Shown here in pieces: positions 47,204 through 58,145 of a stretch of 64,000 nucleotides of DNA; the first letter of the stretch is position 1; every line of letters begins with the position of its first letter. This DNA comes from Vombatus ursinus. Lineage: Eukaryota > Chordata > Mammalia > Diprotodontia > Vombatidae. The position numbers and the translations under genes are program-made. The stretch is taken from contig NW_020954548.1 of assembly GCF_900497805.2 (NCBI RefSeq), positions 11,173,866 through 11,237,865 on the forward strand, in the 5' to 3' direction. Below the pieces are notes generated by a model. The model did no database searches and was not told the DNA's origin. It saw only the letters and a program-made list of their open reading frames with translations.

Positions 47204-47695
47204 TCAATCCAACAAACATTTATTAAATGCCTACTACATGCAAGACACTGTCCTAGGGATAGAAAGAGAAAACAAAAAGTCCTTCCCCATTCTATGAGGA
47301 GACAGTAGGCATCTTAGAGAGGTAAATACCAAGGAATACAAATTCTAAGAGGGGCAGATCATCGAAAATAAAAGGGATAACGAAAGGCCTTGTGTAAAAT
47401 TTGGCACCTGAGCTTTGCTTTGATGGAACATGTGGATTCAACAAGGCTGAGGAGATGAGAGACAGTATTCCAGGAATAGGGAAGGCCTGTGCAAAGGTCC
47501 AGGGGCAGCAGATGGGTCTATACTGTGAGGTGGGTCCTTTGACTGGAACAGAAAGTGCATGAAATGGAATAACAAGGAACAAGACCAGGAAGAGATGTGG
47601 GACCATAGTGTGAAGGGTCTCAAATACCAGGCTGTGGATTTTTCATTTTTGGGCAAATGAGGGTTGTATTCGGGTTGAGCCACTGTTAGGAAATC
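47204..47695 (-). repeat. L2 LINE 3' portion
   Basis: 'ccaacaaacatttattaaat' (3' end), then 'agacagtattccaggaatag', 'ggaacagaaagtgcatgaaa' and 'gtctcaaataccaggctgtg'; internal order fits a single reversed copy. Confidence 0.88.
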
Positions 47696-47894
47696 CAGTA
47701 GGGGAGACTTGAACAGCTGCTACTTAAACTGTACCTACTTTGTGATAAATAGCAGGTTTTAATCTATTTGCCCAGAGCCTTTAACTGCCAGAAGTTTGCC
47801 ATTTTTTCCTCTTCCTAAATCTTCTCTGAATCAAATATTTACTTGAGAAACATGTGTGAAGAATTGGAACATAAATATAGACTAGGTAGGTATA

Positions 47895-48085
47895 GCTACT
47901 CAGGAAAGATCTGGAATCCAGAGTTCGTAGATTGTAGTCCTGAATGTGTCTCCAATTTCCTGTGTGACTTCAGACAAAACATTTAGTTTTCCTAATACAA
48001 CTATTAAATACAAATGTTATTATTTACCAACCTCACATTTTGATATCACATATAAACTTTATAAATGCTCTGATATCCCTTGATG
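47895..48085 (+). repeat. MIR SINE (diverged)
   Basis: 'gtgtgacttcagacaaaaca', 'tagttttcctaatacaac' and 'ctttataaatgctctgatat'. Confidence 0.6.
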
Positions 48086-49354
48086 AAAGGGGGCAGTGGT
48101 GGTGATAATGATCTTCAAAGAAATATTTACTTACAAATCAAATGAAACCCCCAAAGGCTGTCTTAAATGGTCAAACCTTTTGTTTTTACTGAAGAAATTC
48201 AAGATCAAGGATGACATCTTGCCTTTTATCCATATAAATGGCCTTCTCCCTGTTCATATATTAGGGGACAGACTGCCAGTGTTCTCTCTCTTTCTTGGCT
48301 TTGGTTGGTTGAAGTCAGATCTTTATGCTATTCAAACATAGGGTCCCTCTATCCCATCCGCCCTCCCTCCCCCTATTTAATAGGAAACACATTCTGTTTC
48401 CTTAGGACACAAAAAGAAGAAAAAAAAAAGAAATTTAAGGAGAACAGCAGAATCTCTTTACCTACATACAACTTGCTAAATATATAGAGCTGAAAATAGC
48501 CAGAGCTGAGAGAGAAAGAGAGAGAAAAAAAAATGAAGAGTGTTTTAACAGTAAAGTAAAACCACAACTAATGACTTCAGGAGACAGGAGCTAGGTGGAC
48601 AAGCAAAGCATTACAGTTTTAAATATACGGTATTTGGCTTCACCTCCCCAGTAAGTGGCTTGGCACAGATTCAAATAGGCTGGTCTGGCATGCTAGGGCC
48701 TCGAAGAGGGACCACACTGCCTGATGGAAACCACCACAAAAGCCACAGAAAAAGCACAGACTTCCAAAGGCAACACAGAGGCACCTCGACTGGCAGCAAA
48801 ACACAATGCCAAGGGCTCCTGCACCAGGAGTGGGGGAGCCAGTCTCTCTCTTTTTTTTAAGTTTTTGTGTAGCCAGAATGTTCAACATCAACCAGGCCTG
48901 GGGTTGGAGGACCATTGGTCAATAAAATGTGGAAATCTCTGGCAAGAGACAGTCAGGGCTACAACTAAGTGTTGGTGCAAAAATGAAAAAAAAAAGTGGC
49001 TTGAGGAAAGGGAAGAGGTCTTTTCAACTCGAAATTACCTTACTGCAAAAAGCTGAGAGAGTCATGTCTGAAAAATACTTTCTTATTTTGAAAATATGTC
49101 ATTATGTGCTTCTAGTTTGGGAAAATATTCTGCTATGCAAATAGTTGTTTTTAATGCCCTTAAGGATTTCCAAATGATTTGTGCTTGAAGCATTTTTGCT
49201 CCATGATGCACAAAAGAACCAGGGATTGAGGACTAATGAAGAAAGGACACACTGGCAGGGTTGAGTGCAGGGCTGTGGGGATTCATTGGTCAGTCGAGGT
49301 TATTAGATAGAAGGCTGTGATGAGATGATGCCAAACTAGCCAGTTCAAAAGTTA
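48086..49354. other. Unrecognised sequence, partly GC-richer
   Basis: 48640-48960 has higher GC and overlapping ORFs on both strands (66, 91 and 110 codons) without recognisable domains. It may be an exon-less unique region or an unnamed repeat. Confidence 0.3.
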
Positions 49355-49555
49355 AATGTCTGCATTCATTTATTCTCTTACATTCTCTCCTACTTTCTCT
49401 TACTTTTCCCACTCTCCTTCCTCTTTCCCTCAATTTTTCCTCTCTCTCTCTCACTATTTTTATCCATCCTCCCATTCTGTCTCCCTTTCCCTTTCAATCT
49501 CCCTCTTCATTCTTTCTTTCATTTTGTCTTCCTTTCTTGATTGATTTCTTTACTG
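49355..49555. repeat. Polypyrimidine tract (~200 bp)
   Basis: Almost entirely C/T with scattered A, no fixed repeat unit. Confidence 0.9.
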
Positions 49556-50344
49556 TCTACACAATACCAAATAATCAGTTTTATTAATTATTCACTGACT
49601 TGAATAGTGTGTGTAGACACAGACTCCTCTTCCTCTTCTTTAAAAGGACAAAACTAATTACTTGATTGTGAAAGAAAATTTGAAATGATAATGAATTATT
49701 AGGGAAACTGGTGAAATCCTTCCTCTCACTAAGAGTTTGTCTTGCTAAAATTTCATCTATAACAAATCCATCTCTTGCCTTCACCTATCTCCCATTCTAG
49801 TTGAATGGGGATGTGGATTTTTTTTTTGCCTTGGAGGCAGAAATGCTGGCAACATCTATCAGCTTTGCCTAGTTACTATAGTGGTGGGGGAAGGTTATCT
49901 GAGCCTCAAGACAATTTGCATGGCTTAGCGCCAGTGGGGAGAAGGAAAGGATGAGGCATAGGCAAAAGACTTTGAAAGTTTATCCCAAGTCTCAAAAAGA
50001 CTTAATGGGAGGGGTGCACTGTGTACAGGGCTCACACTGTCTGCATTCTGCATCAGGAAAGAGTAGAATTTAGTCAGTTACGTTAACTTAGCTAGGAGTA
50101 TTGGCTGGGACCATCCAAGGAAAAGAGGGAGTAAGTGGCTTTTTTTGGGTCAGCAAATGCAACTAATGAACCTGGGAATGTACCGATAAGTCCCTTGGCT
50201 TATTGTCCAAGTTATTCTACAGAAGAAGAAAAACAGTTCCACAGTTCTAAGAAGCTCTAGAGATGATCTAAGATATATATAGAGAGAGCACTTTGAATCT
50301 GCTTCCCTGCCTCGTTTCAAATCCAATCCTTTTCCCTCCTCCTT
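49556..50344. other. Unrecognised sequence
   Basis: No repeat or coding signal named; the right edge approaches the L2 terminus. Confidence 0.3.
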
Positions 50345-50485
50345 TTGTGTGCTGTCCCCCCCTTTAGATTGTAAGCTTCTCGAGGGCAGGGACTGTTTTT
50401 TTTTTTAAATTAATTTTATGCCCAGTGCTTAACATAGCATCTGGGACATAGTTGGCACTTAATAAATGTTTATTGGACTGGACTG
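50345..50485 (+). repeat. L2 LINE 3' end
   Basis: 'gattgtaagcttctcgaggg', 'cagggactgttttttt' and 'ggcacttaataaatgtttat': textbook L2 terminus. Confidence 0.95.
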
Positions 50486-50629
50486 CCTCAGACTGAGGGA
50501 GCTAAAGCGGCAGAGCTGTGGAGCTCAAATGAGGCTCAAGAGCACTTCATGTAGATCACTCCTTTGCTCCTACCACATCCTTCCTTGCCTTAGACTTGTT
50601 TGAGTACAAGTACCCCTCTTCTCCTGTCC

Positions 50630-50742
50630 CCAGGTAAGCCTCTTGAGGAAAAGGATTGCATCTTTCTCATTTTTTAATTCCCCAAATTTTAAACAGTGCT
50701 TGGCATACATTTGGCATCGAATAAACATTAAATTTAATCAAG
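50630..50742 (+). repeat. L2 LINE 3' end, second copy
   Basis: 'gtaagcctcttgaggaaaag', 'acagtgcttggcatacattt' and 'gaataaacatt', more diverged than the copy 200 bp upstream. Confidence 0.85.
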
Positions 50743-50884
50743 GCTTAAGTGACTATTAAGTGTTATCATGAACTTTTTAATTAGGCAATGCCGTTTCTTT
50801 CTTCCCTTTCATGTGAAAAATGATAGTCAACTCTAGCCAGTAGTGCTATCTTCCTTCTCTAAACTATAGCAATTATCAGAGGCA

Positions 50885-51122
50885 TCTATGGTGTAACAGA
50901 TGGGAAGCTAGAGTTAAGAAACCTGGTCTCCAGTCCCAAAGCTGCTACTTAAGTAGTGTGATTTGGGGCAAATCATTCCTTCCATGAGGCACATCTTATT
51001 TTCTAAACTATGTAATTGATTAGGTCAGATCTACCTACCTCATATAGTTGCTGAAATAATTAAATGAGATAATGTATAAAAAGTGTTTGAGAAACAATAG
51101 AAAGGTTCTGTGAGCTACTACT
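50885..51122 (+). repeat. MIR SINE
   Basis: 'gtgtgatttggggcaaatca', 'taaatgagataatgtataaa' and 'gtgtttgagaaac'. Confidence 0.85.
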
Positions 51123-51704
51123 TATGGTCTATTCCAATCACCTATTAATTATAAGTTACCTTTTGATATCTTTTCCTATTATTGTCTTGAACTTCCATTT
51201 AAGTCTTCTTTTTAAAAAAAATTTATGCAATCATTGAATTACTGATGTCACTAGTTAACCTTTAAAATGTGTCCCTCTTCTTTCACCTCAGAAACCTTGA
51301 AGAATCTTTCTATTGGACAGACTAATAGGCTGACACTAACTCCTCCTTTGCAAGCATCTGGGTCATAAAGGACCAAAAGAAAATTTTACAAGAGGGAGAC
51401 CAACAAATTTGCCTTCACAAGAGGCAAATTGGAAAACAAACAAATAAACCCATAGCCCTACAATATCCCATGGTTTCTAAATATGCCACAATGAGTTTTT
51501 CCCAATCTCAATTATGACTATTGGAACAAAATGTTTTTATAATGATATTTGAGTCCCTGTCATTACAAAGTTCATGGCCATGGTAATTCTTTTGCTATGG
51601 TGTGTTCAGCACTCTCCACGGGCATCTTCTGCTTGCTTGGTATCTTTTTCTAATTCATATCCCTTCACACCTAACTGGGGGTCCTACATTAGCACACTAG
51701 AAAT
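51123..51704. other. Unrecognised sequence
   Basis: Nothing named. Confidence 0.3.
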
Positions 51705-51885
51705 GATAGATTCATAGATTTCAAATTGGAAAAGATCTTTGAGGTCGTCTAATCCAATGTCCTCATCTTAAAGATGAGTGAGCTGCAAAGAACATTTAGT
51801 GACTTCTCTAAAGGCATTCAGGTAATAAGTGGCAGAATCAGAATACAAACTCATGTCTTCTGACACCAAGAAGCCTTATTATTTC
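51705..51885 (-). repeat. Ther-2 (MIR3) SINE, near complete
   Basis: 'gattcatagatttcaaattg', 'tgaggtcgtctaatccaatg', 'catcttaaagatgagtgagc' and 'aagtggcagaatcagaatac' run from the L3-derived tail to the head. Confidence 0.88.
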
Positions 51886-52244
51886 TCTTCTGATCTATCT
51901 TGTAATTCTAGTTTTTCTAGAAGAGCCCTCAGATCTAGCAAGGAAGGCCATTTAAGTTTTAGTCTATGTGTTTTTATGGGTCAAATGTCTCTTCAAACAA
52001 AGGGACTCATCAGGGAAGAAGGTTTTTTGCACCTCTTCACATAGCAAACTAAATCCCTTTTTCTTTGTCATTCTCTTCTACCTAAATATAGTTGGAATCA
52101 ACATATATTTATTAAAAGCACCTAGTATGTGTCAGTCACTGTACTAAGCAATGAAGACACAGATGCAAAAATAAAGCAATACTTAATCTTCATGAGCTTA
52201 CATTCTACTGGAGGAAATTCAACATGTAGAAAAGCTAAAGTAGG

Positions 52245-52512
52245 GAGGAGGGAATAAGCATTTATTTTGTGTCTATTAGCCCAATTCAGGCACTGGACTA
52301 AATTTATCACAAATATTATCTCACTTGAGTCTCACAACAATCCTAGAAGATAGGAACTATCATTATCTCCATTTTACAGATAAGGAAACTGAGACAGGCA
52401 AAAGTTAAGTGGCTTGCCCAGGGTTTCACAGCTTGTAAATGTCTGAGTTAGTGTTTAAATTCAGGTCTTCTTGACTATGGGACCAGTATTCTATCCACAA
52501 TAGCATCTAGAT
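52245..52512 (-). repeat. MIR SINE, full length, inside L2
   Basis: 'attatctccattttacagat', 'gcttgcccagggtttcacag' and 'ttctatccacaatagcatct', complete reversed MIR. Confidence 0.93.
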
Positions 52513-52854
52513 GCCTCCAGTAATTAAGAAATATATGTATAGTAATAAAAAAGTAATCTCAGGAGAGAGATGGTGCTGATAACTGCAATAATCAGAAAAG
52601 GCCTTGTGGTAGGTGCAGCTCCTGAGATTAGCTTTCAGTGAAGCTAGGGATTCTAGTGGAAGTGAGAAGGGAGTGCATTCCAGATACATGTTCTGTAAAG
52701 GCACAGAAATAGGAGATAAAATGGAGTACCCCGGAAATAGTTGGCAATCAGTTTAAGCATTGAGTGTGTACAAGAGGACAGTATATGCCATTGATCTTGC
52801 CTATAAGTGTTCCACTTCCATGTTCATGAGCTCAAAAATTCTTTTATATAATTA

Positions 52855-53500
52855 TAATCTTTTATCATTCCATATCTCCAGGAATGTCATAGCCAACATC
52901 CAGAGCTTCCTGGTGGAAGAAAAATACTTTAAGTACCCAGAAAGAAAGAGTTTAAGGACAAAGGAAGCATTGTCAGGATCATACAAGATTTATTAGACAC
53001 CATTATAAAGGAGTGGAAAGCATGGAATTCCAATACTCTGAAGGCCAAAAGACACAGACTTATGACCAAGACTAACTTACCTAATAAAACTGAGTATAAT
53101 CCTGCATGAGGAGAGAGTAGGATGTGGCTCTTAGAGAGATTGATGGTTAAATGAAATAGAGACCTTCCAAACATTTCTGAGAAAAAGAACTAAGTTGAAT
53201 AGAAAATTCAAAATATAAACATAGGAGCCATGAGAAACATAAAATTATAGACAAGCATGTGCAATTAGAAAGAACTTTTTAAGGACTAAGTATTTATGTT
53301 TCTAAGGAGGGGGAAGATACAAGTGTTTTCTCTGAAACCAATGGCACAGGGGTCATATAAGAAGTTAAATAGGACAAAGGACCTGAAAGTGAGTTTGTTA
53401 TGTTTTGAGGATCTTAAAAGAAGAAAGGAAAGGGAGGGGGAAAAATGGATACAGTAGGGAGATAGCACGTAGAGTTCAAGCAATGGCTAGTAACCTGGCT
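52855..53500 (+). mobile_element. L1/HAL1 ORF1 fragment inside L2
   Basis: 'catagccaacatccagagct', 'gtggaaagcatggaattcca' and 'gaaatagagaccttccaaac' parallel the ORF1 RRM/C-terminal region at 34000-34330. The tail 53395-53480 ('gaaagggagggggaaaaatg') is the purine-rich spacer. Heavily decayed. Confidence 0.75.
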
Positions 53501-53618
53501 GGGTTAGAAAACTGCTTGAAAGGGGTGGGATAAGGTGAAATGACACTGAAATTACATGATGACACCAGACTAGGAAGGGCCTTAAATGAAAGGTTAAGAA
53601 GTTTATATTTTATACTAT

Positions 53619-54121
53619 CATTTCCTGGAACTTTTTGGCTTCAGGATGCTATTATACTCTTTTTTTTTTGTTAGGGAGACAATTGGAGTTAAGTAACTTG
53701 CTCAGGGTCACACAGCTAGGAAGTATTATGTGTCTGAAGCGAGATTTGAACTCGGGTCCTCCTGACTCTAGGGCCGGTGCTCTATCCACTGAGCCATGTA
53801 GCTGCCCCCTTTTTGTTTTTTGTTGTTGTTGTTTTTGTTTTTTTTAGTGAGGCAATAAGATCCTATTATACTCTTAAAAGTTATTGAGGAACACCCCTTT
53901 TCAAGGGGATTTTGTTTATAGGGTTTTAGATATATGTATGTATGTATCTATATGTATGTATGTACATATGTATGTATGTATATATATATATTATATGTAT
54001 GTACTATCTTAGAAATAAAAATGTCTTAGTATTATTGTAAAAATAGTTCTGACTTTCCAGACCACCTGAAAGAGTCATGACAACCTCCAAGGATCTTTAG
54101 ACCACACTTTGAGAACAAGTG
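53619..54121. mobile_element. hAT (Charlie-like) MITE inside L2
   Basis: Left end 'ctttttggcttcagg' and 'tatactcttaaaagttattg' (across the SINE), interior 'attttgtttatagggtttta' and right end 'accacactttgagaacaagt' follow a therian hAT family as remembered. A (TATG)n microsatellite (53929-54003) expanded within it. Terminal repeats are eroded. Confidence 0.8.
53662..53862 (-). mobile_element. Dimeric SINE insertion with 13-bp target-site duplication
   Basis: 'ctattatactctt' at 53649-53661 and 53863-53875 flanks the unit. In minus orientation it comprises a 5' stub that is only the end of a SINE ('cttattgcctcactaaaa', 53846-53861), an A/AAC-rich linker (53811-53845), and then a complete SINE (53810-53671) with its own A-tail. 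It sits inside the hAT MITE. Confidence 0.88.
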
Positions 54122-54865
54122 CTAATCAATAAGGCATCAATAAAGGGTTTTTGAGAAGGGAAGTAAAATAGCCATAACTACATATTGAAAAGATCGTGTT
54201 TGCAGATGAGGGGGAGGCTGGAGGCAGAGAGGCCATACGTAGTTTAGGTTATAAGTAACAAGAGTCTGAATTAGGAAAGGTGGGGAGTGAGTATGAAAGG
54301 AACAGGTGTGAAAGATATCTTGGAGGTTAAATTTGGAGTTTGGCAAATAAATGGATATGTGTTTGTGTGAGTAAGGGGGTTGAGAGACAAGGAAGAGTTA
54401 AGAATGACTTAGATGTTACAAGCCTGTGCAGCTGAAAAGAAAGCCAGGCCAACAACAAAAAAAGGGAAGTTGGGAAAAGGCACTGGTTTAGGGGAAATGA
54501 TGAAGTCAGTATTGCACATGTTGAATTTAGGGTGCCAGAGGGAGATGTTGAGCATGTAGATGAAGATTTGAGCCTTTAATTTGGAGGAGTGTAGCTAGAT
54601 ACACCAATTCGGATGTCATCTACATAAAGATGCTAATTAACTTAATGGGAGCTAATGAAAATCACCAAAGGAGAAATTATAGAGAAAAGAATGTAAGAGA
54701 AGATCATTGGAGTGATCCCACAGTTACTTAGGATGATGATGATGATGATGATAATGATGAAGAAGAAGAAGAAGTAGCAAAGGAGATTGACAAGTCAGGC
54801 AAGGAGAAGGTAAATCAGGAGAGAACAGTAATCCTTCCTATGAAAAAAACTCATTTGACAAAGTA

Positions 54866-55246
54866 TTGAACTCAAGGATAATTTTATACAAGAGTAACAA
54901 ACAAAGCATTCTAAGGGTTTCAGATATTCCCCCAACATTTAATCATTTTATAGGTAACTCAAGTTCACAGTGGAGTCACACCAAGGGCCCTAAGCAAATA
55001 CTAATACTTCCTCAGAAGGGAAAAAGCTGCATAGTTCTTGATACAGATGAGCCAAACCTGGACTTAATCCGTCATGGAGATGGACTGTTCAAGAGAAGCA
55101 CAAAGAGAGTCAATCAGATGTCACACCAACCAACAGCTGCCTCACTGTTTGATAAAGATTATTTTGGCAGCTGTGTAAAGTTTTCCTCTGATCCTACATT
55201 GCAGCATGGCAGTGGCCCTGTGCCCTCTCAATGGCTGTGCCAGTAA
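54866..55246 (+). CDS. Unrecognised 126-codon ORF (doubtful)
   Basis: An ATG-to-stop ORF in unique, GC-richer DNA just beyond the L2 copy. The residue string is protein-like in composition ('GKSCIVLDTDEPNLDLIRHG' at residues 52-71, 'GLFKRSTKRVNQ'), with no low-complexity bias. I do not recognise a family, signal peptide or membrane segment. No A-rich tail or flanking duplication is apparent, so a processed retrocopy is not demonstrated. It could be an exon, an eroded retrocopy or a chance ORF; length alone is not significant in a window this size. A minus ORF (55142-55327) overlaps its end. Confidence 0.2.
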   Translation: MNSRIILYKSNKQSILRVSDIPPTFNHFIGNSSSQWSHTKGPKQILILPQKGKSCIVLDTDEPNLDLIRHGDGLFKRSTKRVNQMSHQPTAASLFDKDYFGSCVKFSSDPTLQHGSGPVPSQWLCQ

Positions 55247-55560
55247 GGCACAAGCTCTGGCAAGTCCTACCAAGAGAAAAAGACCTGGGGTGCCAGCTGG
55301 GTCAAATGTTGTGTGACTGCTGACCAAGTAGCAGCCTAGCTATGTTTGTGGGGGCTCATCATCAGAAGTTTGGGTGCCAGGAGATGATAACATTACCTAC
55401 TTAAAATACTGAGAAGTTGAAATCTGTGCTGGTCTGATTAAGGGGGTATCCATACCAACGAATTCATGGATCCAAGATATATTAAAGAACTAGAGAATAG
55501 ATTGAAGAAAACAGAAGCATAAAAGACAAGTAGGAAGTTTTCTGGCCAAGCTATTGTCTT
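55247..55560. other. Unique sequence beyond the ORF
   Basis: Continues the same composition as the ORF; 'aaagaactagagaatagatt' near 55484 reads as a short charged peptide in one frame but with stops on both sides. Confidence 0.25.
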
Positions 55561-55564
55561 TTTA

Positions 55565-55775
55565 ACCCAATCCAATGACTGTCTCAATTCCTACTATGTG
55601 CAAGGCACTGTTAGGCATCAGGGGTTTGATGAAAAAGGAAGGTTGGAAGAAAGGACAAAAGAAATGATGAAAAGAAAGGCAGAAAGAAAGAAGGACCAAA
55701 TAAAGGAGGAGAGATCCTCTGCCTTCAAAGAGCATGTGTGGAAAGTGAGGAAATGCTCATAGTATCTGGCATTTG
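55565..55775 (-). repeat. L2 LINE 3' end with a purine insert
   Basis: 'ttcctactatgtgcaaggca' and 'ctctgccttcaaagagcatg' are separated by a GAAAG-rich stretch (55630-55710). Confidence 0.75.
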
Positions 55776-55784
55776 GATAAATAA

Positions 55785-56042
55785 ACAATAACATCTGACA
55801 TTTAACTAGGCTTTAAAGATAAAGTACTTCCTTCTCCACTACACCCATATACACATCATGTCTTCTAAATCTCACAGTGGTATAAGATAGATGTTCCAAC
55901 TATTATCCCATTTTTCAGATACGGAATTTCAAACTCTGAGAGGGTAAGTGATTTGCTCATGGTTGCACCACTAGGAACTATCAGAGACATGATTTCTCCC
56001 TGCACCTTTCTGACTCAAAGACCAACACTTTGTCTACTTGCC
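55785..56042 (-). repeat. MIR SINE
   Basis: 'tgacatttaactaggcttta', 'actattatcccatttttcag', 'gtaagtgatttgctcatggt' and 'ccaacactttgtctactt'. Confidence 0.8.
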
Positions 56043-56469
56043 TGAAATATTAGATAAATCCACGTCCCTGTTTCTATCACCCCTAGATCATATAGGTCAC
56101 AGCCAAGGGTTTTCTTCCCTATCAACCCTTCCTCACTTGGACAGAAATTGTTCTATTGCTGGTGTCTAAAATTTCTGTTTCTGACTCTCTTGCCCCTTGG
56201 CAAATCTGTGTTCTTCTCTGCCCACATAGTTTGAGCCCGCAAACTTTTCTCTGACTTAGGCTACCTCTATGTGTCCTCACTTGAGACTTCTCACAAAAAC
56301 TGAACACACCTTGAGCTGTTCCAGCCCCAGGTTCCTGCATCTAACACCTTTCCAAATAGGAATCTCAGGCTGTCTTGGTACTACCAGGACTAGATGTTCA
56401 CTCTGCATCTGTGTCCCAGCCCAAACAATAGTCTGAGTGCTTATTTTTTGGTAATCTAGGAATGGAGGG
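56043..56469. other. Unrecognised sequence
   Basis: Moderate GC with two overlapping minus ORFs (72 and 69 codons) lacking recognisable domains. Confidence 0.3.
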
Positions 56470-56622
56470 AATATAATAGGTAGCATTTATAAAGCACTTG
56501 AAGGATGGTGAAGCATTTCTCATGTTATCTCATTTTATCTTCTCAGCAGTCATATAGGTATTATCAGCTCCATTTAACAGATGAGGAAATTGAGACTGAG
56601 GGAGGTTAATGACTACAGAGGG
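56470..56622 (-). repeat. MIR SINE
   Basis: 'gtagcatttataaagcactt', 'tcagctccatttaacagatg' and 'aggaaattgagactgaggga'. Confidence 0.88.
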
Positions 56623-56947
56623 AGAAAAAGTATGAGTGGAAGGAGATAATATACGCATATGAAATATATTTGCTTGTATCATATAAAGTACTTATTGATA
56701 TATTCTCTTTTGGTAAACTTTGTTTTGGACATAGAGGTAATTAACCAAACTGAATCACATTTTTCCTATTTAAGAACCTATAGTGGTTTCACATTTCCTA
56801 TTGTAACATACCTATACTCTTCAATCTAGCTTTCAAGGTTCTACTTTAACTAATCCTTTTTTTTTCTAATTGTAATGATCTTTTCAACCTCATTCCTCAT
56901 CACTCTACAAAAACCTTTATTAGTACAGCCATACCAATCTTAACATA

Positions 56948-57185
56948 TCAATGGTGGTTAAAGCACTGGGCCTGGAGTCATGAAGATCTGAGTTCAAATC
57001 TGGTTTCAGACACTTACTAGCTATGTGGCACTGGACAAATCACTTAACTCTGTTTGCCTTAGTTTCCTCATCTGTAAAATGAGCTGGAGAAGGAAATGGC
57101 AAATCATTCCAATATCATTGCCATGAATACCCCAAATGGGGTCATGAAGAGTCAGATGTTACTGAAATGACTGCAACAACATGTA
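56948..57185 (+). mobile_element. tRNA/CORE SINE with a BovB/RTE-like 3' tail
   Basis: Head 'ggttaaagcactgggcctgg', 'gagttcaaatctggtttcag' and core 'agtttcctcatctgtaaaat'. The tail 'gagaaggaaatggcaaatca', 'ccccaaatggggtcatgaag' and 'agtcagatgttactgaaatg' resembles the 3' end of BovB/RTE elements. Sharing the LINE tail is how such SINEs recruit RTE reverse transcriptase. Confidence 0.88.
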
Positions 57186-58044
57186 CTTTTATTTATGTCA
57201 TTGCCCACATGTACATGTTCTCTCTCTGTCCTCTCTGAAATTCCTTCCTTTTTTCTGTCCACCACTGAGAAGACCAGACTCACAATATACTTCTTCCCAT
57301 TCTTTTCAATTCCAGGAATATTTTTAAAAGCTCTGCAAGGCATATGTAAACATGATAGCAACACAAGTATGTTAAGAAAAGCTGGGAACACACATTTTCA
57401 TTTTACAAGAAGGATCAGGGTAGGCTGAAATTCATGGTGGAGGAGACACCTAAGCTAAAGGCCGTTAAGTAAGAAAAAGATTTCAGGAGAGAGATATGCT
57501 TTCCAGGTAAGAATTGTTCTTTTTCTAACATACCCCATTCTGATCAACACTTTATTCCAAAACCTCCTTGGCTCGTACTGTAGTAACATCAGTTCAATTT
57601 TATAACACATTATACTTTCTCTTTAGGTGTTTCACTCTATTTTAATGGATTAGAGGTGTTATATTCTATTTCTCTCCTATCTAGATGAAGAACACAGTAT
57701 GTTTAAATCCCTGCCTTAAATAATTTTTATTCTACAACTATAAAATAAACAGTTTCTTTTTGTTATTTTTTGCCTATCCTCTGACAAAATGGGTCCAGAA
57801 CTTCATTCTATCCACAGGATGATTTCAGATTCCTTCTTGGATGTCCCCACCTGAAAATGTGAATGAGATTTGTCTCAGCAAAGACCAAAGCCCTAAGCCC
57901 CAACTCTATTGCATTCTCTGACTTCTCTGTTAATAACCCATTTTCTTCTCATTGTCCACTATAACCCAACATCCACAGGCTGTCAGGTGAAGAATTAATC
58001 TTGGCAATGTTGTGAGGGAATTTTTGGAGAATAAACATACATTA
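57186..58044. other. Unrecognised sequence
   Basis: Nothing named; the right edge is the 3' flank of the minus-strand L1. Confidence 0.3.
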
Positions 58045-58145
58045 GGAAAAATGTTTATTTTATTTCATTAAGTATTTCCAATTATATATAAAATTTTTAA
58101 CAATCTTTTTTTAAACTTTTGAGTTCCAAATTTTCTCCCTCTCTT

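Larger units (their letters stand above)
52085..54850 (-). mobile_element. L2 LINE, old host copy of a four-part nest
   Basis: Reversed L2 pieces in order: 52085-52240 (3' end), 52515-52790 ('gaaaaggccttgtggtaggt', 'agctagggattctagtggaa', 'agtgcattccagatacatgt'), 53505-53618 ('gggccttaaatgaaaggtta', 'gaagtttatattttatacta'), and 54122-54850 ('aagggtttttgagaagggaa', 'gtattgcacatgttgaattt', 'cggatgtcatctacataaag', 'gtaaatcaggagagaacagt'). A (GAT)n(GAA)n microsatellite lies at 54735-54776. Confidence 0.85.

Noticed and set aside
48640-49056. Overlapping 66-110-codon ORFs in GC-richer DNA
   Set aside because: Open on both strands in several frames with no recognisable family; no basis to prefer any as a gene.
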